A stretch of DNA of 64,000 bases, from positions 1,178,001 through 1,242,000 of the forward strand of contig AP026123.1 in NCBI GenBank assembly GCA_030295235.1, given 5' to 3'. The notes below the pieces were generated by a model, which saw nothing but the letters and a program-made list of their open reading frames with translations, did no database searches and was not told the DNA's origin. The translations under genes and the position numbers were made by a program. This DNA is from Fistulifera solaris. Lineage: Eukaryota > Bacillariophyta > Bacillariophyceae > Naviculales > Stauroneidaceae. Shown here one piece after another: positions 24,567 to 35,176 of this stretch (the stretch's first letter is position 1; the number at the start of each line of letters is the position of its first letter).

Positions 24567-24666
24567 GTCAGTTAAGTCCGTAGTATTGAAATTTAATTGA
24601 CAAACACGAATTATACGCTAAAGATGCTAAACGCTACTGCTTCGGACAAATCGTTACAGAAAATAA

Positions 24667-25742
24667 TCAGGTGGAGGATTTTTGATAGGCACTCCTCTGG
24701 CTTTCCTGCGGAGCAGCATCGAATATTTTGAAGCTCCGCTCCAAATTTTCATCCAACTCTAGAATGGCCGCAACATTTCCACAGCGGTAACAGTAATTCG
24801 GTGCACTCCATACCGTGACAAGAGCATCATTGAACATGGACTTGTGTCCTTCCATTACCAGCTGATGGGCTCGAGCGATCAACTCAAGATCATTTCGTTC
24901 GTTGAACATGGCCACAATATCTCCACCAAACAAATATCCCGCTCCTCGGGGTGATAAGCCCCAGCCTTCCAAATCTTCCGGATCACTCCACATGAGATCA
25001 CACATCGCGCCATCATGCGGTACTTCCTGTTTCCGATCAATGACTCGAATCTGATCCAGAGTATTGATGCTGGGACTGAGGCCTCCGTGAACGGTGAAAA
25101 TTTTGTCTTCGATAATGGCCGAGAGCGACAAGTAATCGAATATTTCCGTGCAATATCGCCATACGTTGACCGAACCATATTTCCTGAGACACTCGTCATA
25201 AAATCCATATACTTGAGTAATTTGTCGCGATTCGTGATTGCCTCGGATCAGCGTGATACGGTCGGGATACCTAACTTTCAACGCCAGAAGTAACAGGAAG
25301 GTTTCCACCGAGTAATAGCCCCGATCGACAAAGTCTCCAAGGAAAAGGTAATTCTTGTCGGGACACTCGCCCCCGACTTTGAAGAGTTCCACCAAGTCAT
25401 AGAACTGTCCGTGAATATCACCGCAGATCTGTAAAGGGTAATATGAGTATTTGTCTGTCAGTTAAGATAACCATTTGTGTGACATACCGTGACCGGGGCA
25501 TCGACGCGTTGTACATTGCTCTCGTCCACCAGAATTTCTCTGGCTCTCAGACAGAGCGCTTTCACTTCTCCCTCTCGCAAATACTCGCACCGTTTCAGTC
25601 GTTCAATCTGTTCGTCGAGACAGGAATTTCCCTGCACCGTCGTGAGACCGCTCGCGGTAATATTGGTCGTCCACTGCGACGGCGGAGTCGTAAGAATGGG
25701 ATTTTGCTCGGGCATGAGCGTTGCCGTGTCTGCTGCACTCAT
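24667..25742 (-). CDS. PPP4C: Serine/threonine protein phosphatase 4 catalytic subunit
   Basis: PPP-family metallophosphatase. Exons 25488-25742 and 24667-25428, with a phase-0 intron (GTATGT...CAG) placed just before CGDIHGQ; 338 residues. All metal and phosphate ligands are present: GDIHG, GDFVDRG, RGNHE, the His in FTVHGG and the late His in RAHQLV. The blocks [11 protein letters not shown] and [19 protein letters not shown] place it with PP4 rather than PP2A or PP6. Two oddities: an N-terminal extension of about 35 residues, and a C-terminus ending in YQKSST, without the family's terminal YFL whose Leu is carboxymethylated. Convergent with the F-box gene. Confidence 0.93.
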
Positions 25743-26338
25743 CGTTGTATCGTATTGTTGTATCAACTCTAGAGAAGAGACGCAGGTGCCGACAGGTTTG
25801 TCACAACGCGCGAAAAGACCTGCAGATTGTTATGTCAAAATGAAGGACAACTAAAAGACCAGTATATTGATTTCTACTTATTCTGCTTTTTCTTTAGTAG
25901 CGTTAGCGTAGCAAAGGGGTATCGCTTCAATTGCAGGATCAGAAACGATGCTAAAATGTTATTCACTGGAAGAATGGTCGACGATCGCGCTCAAAGACAT
26001 TTTCATTGCACCATGGTCGTTTTTTATCGTGCAACGAGGTGCGGCGGCGGGAATGTCGCAACGTGAGCGAGCATTCAAAAATTACGACTCTATATAACAA
26101 AGTGTAGTCTCGTTTTCTTTCTCTTCAATTCAACGCACATCCCTATTCCTAATGCGAGGCAAAATGAGTTATTGATGCCGCCAATTACACGAGCAAAAAC
26201 ACGAGAGACACAACAAAAACACAACGGATACTCCCTTGCAACTAAATAGTCTAACAACCTTACAACAATCGGAACAAACTTACGATTCGATCGAACTTGC
26301 TTATCAAACTTCAAACTATCCTTCACCCGGCAGAAGTC
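25743..26338. other. Divergent promoter region
   Basis: About 600 bp between PP4 and dymeclin, without a supported gene or repeat. Confidence 0.5.
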
Positions 26339-29129
26339 ATGTGGGGGTCTCCAGAGGTTCGTAAAGAAAACTGCGCCTTTCCTAGTCGCATTTTGCCTGT
26401 GATTTTCTCACGATCAAGTTCATGTATGCTCGTTTCCTTCTTTTACCGCTGGTTTACACATATTAACACATAACAGAGAGCTATTCGCTTGGAAGATTCG
26501 GATCATTTAGCAGTACTGCTATTTCAAATATCCGGTCCGTCGCATATACCGTGGAAAGACCAGCGATGGCAAGAATTGTTGCACGGCTATGACGTTTGGG
26601 TGCACGTCGAGCAACGCCAGGGAGGACCCTTGGAACGCGCCGGTCAGGCACTCGCGCAACATGCTCCTCGATCGTCCAATTTGGCGGCACTGGCGCTGCA
26701 CGTGACGCGGATGGTGGATGCCATTTTGCCGAATACAGAACAGGCTTTTTCCGATCGCATTGCCATGGTCGGCCGCGCTCGAGCGACGGCGGGGACTTTG
26801 AATCTATTTCGTATTTTAACACACGCGGTGATTGCGAATCAACCGTCTATTGATTCGCCGGAATATTTGAGTCAGTGTTTTTCGTATCGAAACCGAGACA
26901 ACAATCACGAGCAGAACACCGCCCCGGATCTTCTCTCGGCACTCTTACGATTTCTCACACAATGCTCGGCTGCAATGAAAGACATTCCGGAAATATATGA
27001 TACTACGGCATTAGTACTTGACTGGCTGCTTGTTGCTTTGTCGACACAGTTGTACAAACCCATGATCAGTAGTTTTCAGCGAAAAAATGGAGGCAGTGAT
27101 TTGTTTTGGACATTGCTCATGCAACAGGCTCGCTTACACGCCACACTTCCGAAAACCGACGCATCCTGGACACCAAGAGAGCTAGTTTCTTGCTTAATGC
27201 AGTTTCAACTCGATCGGTTGGCAGCGCCAGCCCGGTCCATTCAAGAGCACAATTCGAGTCTCGCGAAACAAGTTGCCGCAGCCAAAGGAGAGAAATGTGG
27301 ACCCGACGGACTCTATGAAACTCATTTGATTGTGACGGCTAGCTCCAAATCGACGACCAAAGTGATTGAGTCCGCCTCGTCGACGAATACATCACGCGCT
27401 CTTGCCAGATACCAGTCCCGAAGTTCGGCTAATGTATTTATTGATGCCACCAAAGGAGCTTTGGTCCTCTCGAGTACTATAATCTTACTACCATTTCGTC
27501 TTGTGACACTGGCGCTGGGACTTTTACGACGCGGGGATAAGGATACGATCAGTTGCACAAGACGCAACTGCAGTCGTCCTTTTGAGATCCAGGAGGACGA
27601 ATGATGTCCTGTGGCTAACTGAAGCCCCGTAGCTGATCTTGCCGGTAGCTTTTTGCTCTTAGTCCTCAACAATGAACGTGCCGGAAGCAACGCATTCCGA
27701 AATGAGCTAGCTTCCTTGTCCGACAACCGATGGGAAGGCGACACCGATCTGAATGGAGGATTGCCGGATCTTCCGAATTTAGGAGATGAAATGGCACCAC
27801 TCGTGACGGAGGGAACATCGTTATCATCCCGCGTGACGCATGACGAAAATGCCTTCTTGATGGATTTCGAACGGATTTTCGCCTCATTTGGGACGACAGT
27901 TCATAATGAAGTAGGTGCTTTGCTTCTGTACACAATACTTCAGGCGTCACCCAAATTCTCGGAAGCGATCGCCGTTCGATCGGATTTGGACACCGTTGTC
28001 CTACCTTTGCTGAGGACACTGTATCTTTCTAGTTCAACTCGTTTTTACACAACAAGCACCAGCAGCAGAGGGAAGGATGGCGAAGCCGCTAAGAAGCTCA
28101 ACATACGGAACTGTCCTTTTCGTTCGCAGTCACAACTCTATGTCATGATCATCTTGCTCCTTCTCTTTTCTCAAGATACTTCTTTTGGGGCTGACGCTTT
28201 TCGACGAATTTCGATACAATCTATTCCGTGGTACAAAGAACGAAATTTAAAGACAATCAGTTTGGGATCAATGATTGTTTTGTCAATGCTCAGGTCTCTG
28301 ACATTCAACTTGAATCGCTTACAAGATCCATTTCTTTTGAGTAACTGCTGCGCTGTACTCTTGAATCTGGCGCCTTCAGTTGTTGAGTTGCACGATTACG
28401 CTGCGATGAGATTGTCAGCTGTCACTGTAGCCTGCATCAAACGATACGCAGAGTTGGTGGTTGAACATCCGAACGATGACGAGGAAGACTTATCATCGCC
28501 AAGAGCCATGAATGGAGAAGTCGCACGAACGCTGCTGCAAGTTATCAAACATTGCGTCGGTTCGAAAAATATTGATCGTAACCTGCATCTCATTTATGCT
28601 CTAGTTTACCATCAAACTGATTTCAAAAAGGTATTCACATCGAATGGTAAGAAATCAAATCATCCTGGCAAACCGATTGAAAGCTGATTTCTGACTCTTT
28701 CCAAAAATTACATCCACTTCAGTCTGCCCATTTCGTAAATCAGAGTATTCATCGATTCAGAAGGTAATTGACGCCGCTAAAAGAATCATTGATGAAGGAG
28801 ACGACGCTAGAACAGCTGCCAAAGCATTAAAAGTGCTATTAGATCATGCAGAAACGCTAAAGCAAGTGGCGACCGATGCAAAAAAGCGTTCGAGTACCGA
28901 AGATTTGTTCACCTACGAAGAAGAATCCGATCCGGAAGTGTTTTTCGTGCCTTATGTGTGGGAAATAATTGTATCAGTGGTGACGTCGAGCTCGATCGAA
29001 TGGGATACTGACAAAATCAAAGTATTTGCCTTGTTGGACGATTCATTTGAGGAGCTTCCTGTCGGCCTTATGGATGGGCATCAGCACGATACGACTAAGT
29101 TTTCGATGGATGTTTCAGATGTGGTCTAA
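26339..29129 (+). CDS. DYM: Dymeclin
   Basis: Golgi-associated helical-repeat protein of secretory traffic. Proposed exons: 26339-26356 (MWGSPE only), 26477-28646 and 28723-29129. The second intron (GTAAGA...CAG, phase 1) is firm. Matches to animal dymeclin are clear for ALLLYTILQASPKF, SIPWYKERNLKTISLGSM, NLHLIYALVYHQTDF and EVFFVPYVWEIIVS. The first tiny exon is a guess: the long frame has no ATG at its start, and this ATG with a GT donor at 26357 and an AG at 26476 fits in phase 0. Between about 27535 and 27625 the frame is interrupted and then returns; two compensating one-base changes (G4 near 27535; AA near 27621) or an unrecognised intron could explain it. About 860 residues, against 669 in human. 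Confidence 0.85.
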
Positions 29130-29404
29130 CGTGGAAACGTTTAATTACCTTGAATACCACCGACGACTCCGTCTTAAATTTTGCTCCGTTGAGGTTTACG
29201 TAAATTCAGTAGACATGCGAAATTTTGCATCCTTTTCTTTTCCACCTTTCGAGCAGGAAATGATATCAAGTCTCAGTTATTGGTACCCGTGCCAAGTTTG
29301 TCCTTGAAAAAGTGTCTATGTTGGTCAAGGAGATGTTGGTAAGAGTTTTGTTGACACGCCGAAATGAAAATTATTAAAATGGTAAAGTAGTTGTGGTCGA
29401 CTCT

Positions 29405-29940
29405 AGAAAATACCCGGCCCCCCTACGTTGACAAATTGCTTATGGTGCCTACGTAAAATTCTCGGAGACGTTCGAAGCTTTGGAACTCTTGACCTCCCCC
29501 TTGTTTTAAGTTAACGTTGATAATTGTGATTTGGGACAAGTAAAAATTGGATACTTAGCTGGAAGTTAAATTATCCGTTTGAGCATTCCCGAAAACAGGT
29601 GCAGTTACGATTGTGAAATATCCGGGCACCCCCTCCGTCGATAAATTTCCCTACGAGGCCGACGTGGTTTTCTACGTAGATCCTGGAAGCACTGCATCAC
29701 ACCTGTCTTCTGGTTAATCAATTCTAAAATGGGTGTGAAATATTGGCTGAAAGCACGATTATGACATGTTGGTATTAGTTCCGATGAAATTTCGTTGCAA
29801 ACCCACCCGAAAATGGGTGCGGAAATTAAATTGTAATGTCCGGAAACCCCTAGTCTACATCGATAAATTTCCTAAGGCGCCTACGTGAATTTCTCGTAGA
29901 CATTCGAAGCGTTGCAACTCTTGTGCTTCATTTCTTATCG
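29405..29940 (-). repeat. Diverged satellite units, inverted relative to the 33.5-34.2 kb array
   Basis: Three degenerate units about 205-225 bp apart (cores near 29410, 29612 and 29838) share a core reading TACCCGG-CCCCC...CGATAAATTTCC and CTACGT. This is the reverse complement of the core repeated at 33479-34190 (ACGTAGG...GGGAAATTTATCGAC...AACCCGGATAT). The units are far less alike than those of the second array, so this cluster looks older. Confidence 0.65.
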
Positions 29941-30013
29941 ACGATTGTAATTTCGACAATAGAAATTTCCATGATGTTGGTGAAATGTTCGAACGAAAAA
30001 AGCTCTAGTTACA

Positions 30014-30880
30014 ATGATAGATCTAAAGCTGATTATGCTCTCACGACCTTGGAATTGCGATCAGCCGGCAATTTGTCTTCGAGTCCTGACCCTCATGTTT
30101 TTACTATCATCCAAACAGTTGGTTGCACCAATCCACGACTGGATTTCAGCCATGAGACTGCATCGATCCTTTTGTCCATGCAGCCTGCAGCGCGAATTTT
30201 TTATCTTTTTCGCGTTTGATTATAGTTTCATTACAATAATAGATCTAAAGCATGCTCTCACCTTAGAATTTCGCGCAATTGCGATTTCAGCCGGCAATTT
30301 GTCTTCGAGTCCTGACCCTCATGTTTTACTATCATCCAAACAGTTGCTTGCACCAATCCACGACTGGATTTCAGCCATGAGACTGCATCGATCCTTTTGT
30401 CCATGCAGCCTGCAGCGCGAATTTTTTATCTTTTTCGCGTTTGATTATAGTTTCATTACAATAATAGACCTAAAGCATGCTCTCACCTTAGAATTTCGCG
30501 CAATTGCGATTTCAGCCGGCAATTTGTCTTCGAGTCCTGACCCTCATGTTTTACTATCATCCAAACAGTTGCTTGCACCAATCCACGACTGGATTTCAGC
30601 CATGAGACTGCATCGATCCTTTTGTCCATGCAGCCTGCAGCGCGAATTTTTTATCTTTTTCGCGTTTGATTATAGTTTCATTACAATAATAGATCTAAAG
30701 CATGCTCTCACCTTAGAATTTCGCGCAATTGCGATTTCAGCCGGCAATTTGTCTTCGAGTCCTGACCCTCATGTTTTACTATCATCCAAACAGTTGCTTG
30801 CACCAATCCACGACTGGATTTCAGCCATGAGACTGGATCGATCCTTTTGTCCATGCAGCCTACAGCACGAATTCTTTCTC
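30014..30880 (+). repeat. Tandem array, four units of 222-225 bp
   Basis: AGATCTAAAG-type marks recur at 30019, 30241, 30466 and 30691, giving periods of 222, 225 and 225 bp. Units two to four are almost identical; unit one is diverged at its start. The period is a multiple of three, so one frame stays open from ATG 30014 to 30931 (305 codons, three near-identical 75-residue blocks). I treat this as a by-product of the repeat, not as a gene: no domain, a cut-off last block and surrounding satellite DNA. Confidence 0.85.
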
Positions 30881-31246
30881 TTTTCGGCGCCACTAGCGCT
30901 GAATCAATCCACAATGGTTGATACTACATAGTAATCACATTTCTTAGAAAGTTGTCAAAGGCTCGATTTTTGAAAAATAGCGATACTTGTAAGGACCGAA
31001 AAAAGCCCACAGTACTACGACCTCTTACTATCGGATCGGTATTCATTCGACTCAACCAAGCTTGATTGTGCTGCGTTTAACCTTACTGTCGAAAATAACG
31101 TTGCTGCGCCGCACCGCAGTTTTTCTTTTGATTGACGAGCAATACCAGTCATTACTTCGTATTTCGAAAGGACGGACTTGGAAGAATAATCAAAAAGGTG
31201 AACAGTTTTCATTTATATCGAGTAAAGCAAACTTAAAAGGTTAAAG

Positions 31247-31871
31247 ATGAGCGACTCCTACAATCATGAACGCTTCATGAAAAGCTGCGCCTCTCGTGCG
31301 TGGAGTTCAATGGTAAATTGGTTTCAACGTCTCGATTCATTTCAAAACAGCTAGGAAAGGTGTGTTTCTCATTATTTATGTTTTCAAAATACAGATAGAA
31401 GGAGGAGCCCTGGGATTTTGCGTCGGAACCGCAATGATGGCGTGGTATCCGGACCCGGTTCATTACGACATTAAAAATACGGTGGTGGCCCGAAACATCG
31501 GATTGAAGACCGCCCTACGCACCATGAGAGGCCCCATCTTGTGGAGTGCGTTAGTGTGCGGTACCTTCAGTGGCGTGGAATGTATTATGGAACAGTTGCG
31601 TGACGAAACGCATGCTTCCACGTGGGTCAATTCCACGGTCGCGGGCGGTGTAGCCGGCATGGTGCTCGGCAGTATGTCGCGACGCGTCGATGTCATGGCG
31701 GCTTCGGCCTTGGGAGTTGGAATGTTGACGGGTATGGTCGACTTTAATGGCAGTCGCTTTGCTACTACACCCAAGAGAGTGACCGGATTGGAGAGTGCCG
31801 CGATACGAAAACAGGAACAGATGGCAGTGGATGCACTCAAAGAAAAGTACCCGGAATTTAAAGGCCTCTAA
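31247..31871 (+). CDS. Tim17/Tim22/Tim23-family mitochondrial membrane protein
   Basis: Exons 31247-31312 and 31395-31871, with a phase-0 intron; 180 residues. The family pattern of four short hydrophobic helices with Gly-rich faces is visible: GGALGFCVGTAM, GPILWSALVCGTFSGVECIM, STVAGGVAGMVLG and MAASALGVGMLTGMV, with the conserved Arg/Lys-rich loop in between. Relatives are inner-membrane translocase subunits or complex I accessory proteins (NDUFA11/B14.7); which one cannot be decided. It lies between two satellite clusters. Confidence 0.8.
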
Positions 31872-32023
31872 ACTCTTATTGCAATACCTATTACTTTACG
31901 CATTCATTTCGTATTTTCAAACGGTCTCATGCTCTTCCGGACGGTTTGGTAGGAGTTCGTTGCTGTCACAAGGACAAGATCGAATTGACAAAAATGTGAG
32001 TTATAGGCTTATACAGTTTCGCT
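31872..32023. other. Convergent 3' spacer
   Basis: Short spacer between two convergent genes; nothing seen beyond likely 3' ends. Confidence 0.5.
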
Positions 32024-33315
32024 TTAATCTGATTGCTTCTCTTCGACATCATTGTCTTCGTCATCATCAAGGATAATCCGTTTGACCTCATTTTGCATAA
32101 GATCCGCCAACAATTGGTAACCTTTCACGGAGGGATGCACGAAATCTGTCATGAGCTCTTGCATTAAATGCAATGACTGTTGTTTGTGATATTGATTTCC
32201 CATACTGCCAATAAAAAGATGTGAAGCATCGAAATAAATCATTTGTGTGTGATTCGTGCAGAAATCTTCCAGTTCCTTGTTCACAGCTTCGATCGAGGGC
32301 CAGAAGTGATAACGCTTCTTGGCCTTTTCAACAGATTTGGCTTTGGAGCCAAAGAATCGGGATGTTGACGATTCAGTGAGCACCCCATCGTGCGTCGAGA
32401 AAGGTAGCATGCCCATGATGACCACAACTGCATCTGGATCGTGCCATGAAAGATATTCCGCGGTATTCAGAATGCCAAGAACGGTGGCTTCTTCGGAGCA
32501 ATATCCTTGTCGCAGATCATTGCTACCGGCCCAAAGCCAATAGATGCTCGCCGAAAGGTATTTGGGAAGCTCTCCGTGCTGAAGACGCCATAGAATATTC
32601 GAAGTCTAGTCCAAGATTGTGAGACGAATCACAGAATCGCCAATGTCGCTCAATATACACTGAATGACCCAGAGCCTACGACGCGCAATTGTTGACTCAC
32701 CTGATCCCCCGCTATCCCTAAATACAAGACATCCCAGCCAAAATCCCCCGCTTCAAACGTGTTTTTGAATACACTGCCTACTTGTTGACTTTCACCATTG
32801 GACATTCCTAGTTGTTTTCCGCCCATTTTCTCGACCATTTCGTCACCGACAAAAACGACATCAAACGGTTTGTACGAACTCTGTTTCGCGACGGCATCTT
32901 CCACATACTTTTTGTTGGCTTCATGCGCTTTTAACCATCCATTGAGATGCGAGTTGCTCTCCGGCTCGGTAAAATCAAGACAAGTACATTGGTCATCGCC
33001 GCCCCACAAACACCAGTGATCAATTTGCGATGCCTGAAACGAGTAATGCTTGGAAATGTGTGCGTAATCGTGTTGCAGCCGATTTCTCATGACCGGTCGT
33101 CGGAAATTGGGTACCAGAAACGACATGATGACACCGATGATGCAAAAGAAAAGAAATGCGGTGATTTTGGGATAATACTCCATGTAGAGTTTAATGAGTG
33201 TCCACAATTGCTGCACGAGGATTGACAAAGAGGGTTTGCTCCGCGGGGCGGCGGGGCGTAAGCTTTCCATTTCCATGGGCTGTGCCGCATTGTTGCGTTC
33301 TCCTAGTGGCACCAT
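32024..33315 (-). CDS. Type II membrane SGNH-fold protein, PAF-acetylhydrolase-like, nucleophile Ser replaced
   Basis: Exons 32701-33315 and 32024-32605, with a phase-0 intron (GTGAGT...TAG); 398 residues. A short cytosolic tail precedes a membrane segment at about 51-69 (ITAFLFFCIIGVIMSFLVP). The luminal part matches PAF-acetylhydrolase Ib-type proteins: VVFVGDEMVEKMGG (block I), GIAGDQ-TSNILWRLQHGELP (block II), LWAGSNDL (block III) and DFVHPSVKGYQ (block V). Where the family has GDS, this protein has GDE at 157-159, so the nucleophile is lost while Asn, Asp and His stay. Likely non-hydrolytic or binding function (inference). A base error is unlikely to be the cause because Ser to Glu needs at least two changes. 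Confidence 0.78.
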
Positions 33316-33454
33316 TGTTGAAAATTAAGCGTGCGGTTTGATGGTGATAATAACAAGAATTTGAATAGACGATACACAGAGGTGCGAATGATAAGCTCGA
33401 ATATTTTTTTGCTTTCGGTCATCCGTGGCGTTTGGCGTGTGTCCCGCGTCCGCC

Positions 33455-34190
33455 GCACTCGTAATGAATGTTTACGCGTAGAACCCACGTAGGCCTCCGT
33501 AGGGAAATTTATCGACAGAGGGAGAACCCGGATATGGAAAATTTTGAATGCATCGATTTTCGGGTGTCAATGGCAGCTTCATCATGAATATCACCGCCAA
33601 AGGCGTTTTTGCGTTTTTTAAAACTTTAAGGAAGTGCTATTAGGGCCGAAACATCCAAAAGGATCATTGATGCAACGCTCGTAATGTCTTCGCGTAGAAC
33701 CCACGCAGGCCTCCGTAGGGAAATTTATCGACAGAGGGAGAACCCGGATATGGAAAAATTTTGAATGCATCGATTTTCGGGTGTCAATGGCAGCTTCATC
33801 ATGATTATCACCGCCAACGGTGTTGTTGCGTTTCTTAAAACTTTAAGGAAGTGCTATTAGGGCCGAAACATGCAAAGGATCATTGATGCAACGCTCGTAG
33901 TGTCTTCGCGTAGACCCCACGTAGGCCTCCGTATGAAAATTTATCGACAGAGGGAGAACCCGGATATGGGAAAATTTTGAATGCATCGATTTTCGGGTGT
34001 CAATGGCAGCTTCATCATGATTATCACCGCCATCGGTGTTGTTGCGTTCCTTAAAACTTTAAGGAAGTGCTATTAGGGCCGAAACATCCAAAACGAGCAT
34101 CGATACAACGCTCGGAATGTCTACGCGTAGAACCCACGTAGGCCTCCGTAGGGAAATTTATCGGCTGAGGGAGAACCCGGATATGGAACA
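33455..34190 (+). repeat. Tandem satellite array, about 216-bp period
   Basis: The core TAGA(A/C)CCCACG recurs at 33479, 33695, 33911 and 34128 (periods 216, 216, 217). Each unit also holds GAACCCGGATATGG, ATCGATTTTCGGGTGTCAAT and AGTGCTATTAGGGCCGAAAC. Units are more than 90 % alike by eye, so the array is young. It starts about 140 bp upstream of the SGNH-like gene start and is the inverted relative of the older cluster at 29.4-29.9 kb. Confidence 0.85.
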
Positions 34191-34374
34191 TGATGTGACT
34201 GAGCTAATGCCGATTAAACAAACGAAGGTTACTTTGTATCCGACTGCAATTAACGCTTCGCAGAACTAAAAAGGCAGAATTATTGTGATATATCGTGGAG
34301 TATGCCGCGTGCTAGGAGTTTTGTTGCTGATTATAGATTGAGTTTCAAACGCGCCGAGTAATCATGAACGGCCG

Positions 34375-34752
34375 TTAGTTAACAAGGAACATTCCTTTTG
34401 GGAGGAAATGGAAAAAGTCATCCAAGATGAGAGTGGAAGGAACCGCAATGAGCAAGGCAGCCCACCAGTCCATCACCAAATTCGTGTTGGCCAACATAGC
34501 CGGACCTTTCCATTTCACTTCTCGAATCTCTCCCGTATTCATATCTTTAACGATAGAGCCTTGAGAAACGGATGGAGATGGAGCTTTCACTTCGGGTTCA
34601 TCCATGGTGGCCAGTGGCGCGGGTTTCTCGTCGTCTTTGGAGAACATAAACTGCTGTGTCGAAGTCGCTACTTTTGTAACGCCAAAGCGACAGGAGGTGG
34701 GAGTAAAGGCAGAAACTACCGATACTAACAAAAGAAAGCGGAATAGATGCAT
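34375..34752 (-). CDS. Small plastid-targeted membrane protein of unknown function
   Basis: 125 residues, single exon, ATG 34752. The leader MHLFRFLLLVSVVSAFTPTS is a signal peptide ending in an ASAFAP-type motif with Phe at +1, the hallmark of diatom plastid import. The mature part has a Pro/Ala/Lys-rich spacer, then GEIREVKWKGP and one hydrophobic segment (WWAALLIAVPSTLILDDFF, about 95-115). It resembles small thylakoid or envelope accessory proteins in layout, but I do not recognise the family. Confidence 0.72.
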   Translation of the reverse strand: MHLFRFLLLVSVVSAFTPTSCRFGVTKVATSTQQFMFSKDDEKPAPLATMDEPEVKAPSPSVSQGSIVKDMNTGEIREVKWKGPAMLANTNLVMDWWAALLIAVPSTLILDDFFHFLPKGMFLVN

Positions 34753-35176
34753 TTTAATCTATTGAGTGATTTTCCAGAAAGACGATGAGAAGTAAAGAAA
34801 AAGTGTGTGCAACAAAAGATCCGCCGATGCGCGTGTCTTTTCAATGCACCGATAAGTTCAACTTGAAGCCATCGTCCATCGTCGTCCGTTTGTTGGTCGT
34901 GCGACGTCATGAGATGGCTACGGACGCCAGATGGACAAAAAAGTAATCTTCTTTTGCATCATAGTAAATAGTAGGCCTAACCTTATTGTAAAAATGTTTT
35001 TTTGTCGTCGCTCGCCGCGCATCTTTAATTGCAATCCATTCTTTGTGACCTGTATACAAGATTACCTAAAACTATCTTTCAATTTCCATTCTTGAATTAC
35101 AGCCAACTCATTCCTTACACGCACAGTAGCACTATGTTTTAGAGGGTCGATGATTCGGGCAGCATAGCGGTAGCTC
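34753..35176. other. Divergent promoter region
   Basis: About 420 bp between two divergent genes; no repeat or RNA seen. Confidence 0.45.

Noticed and set aside
30014-30931. 305-residue repeat protein
   Set aside because: The frame is an effect of tandem units whose length is divisible by three; no domain, no complete last unit, satellite context. Kept as a finding only.
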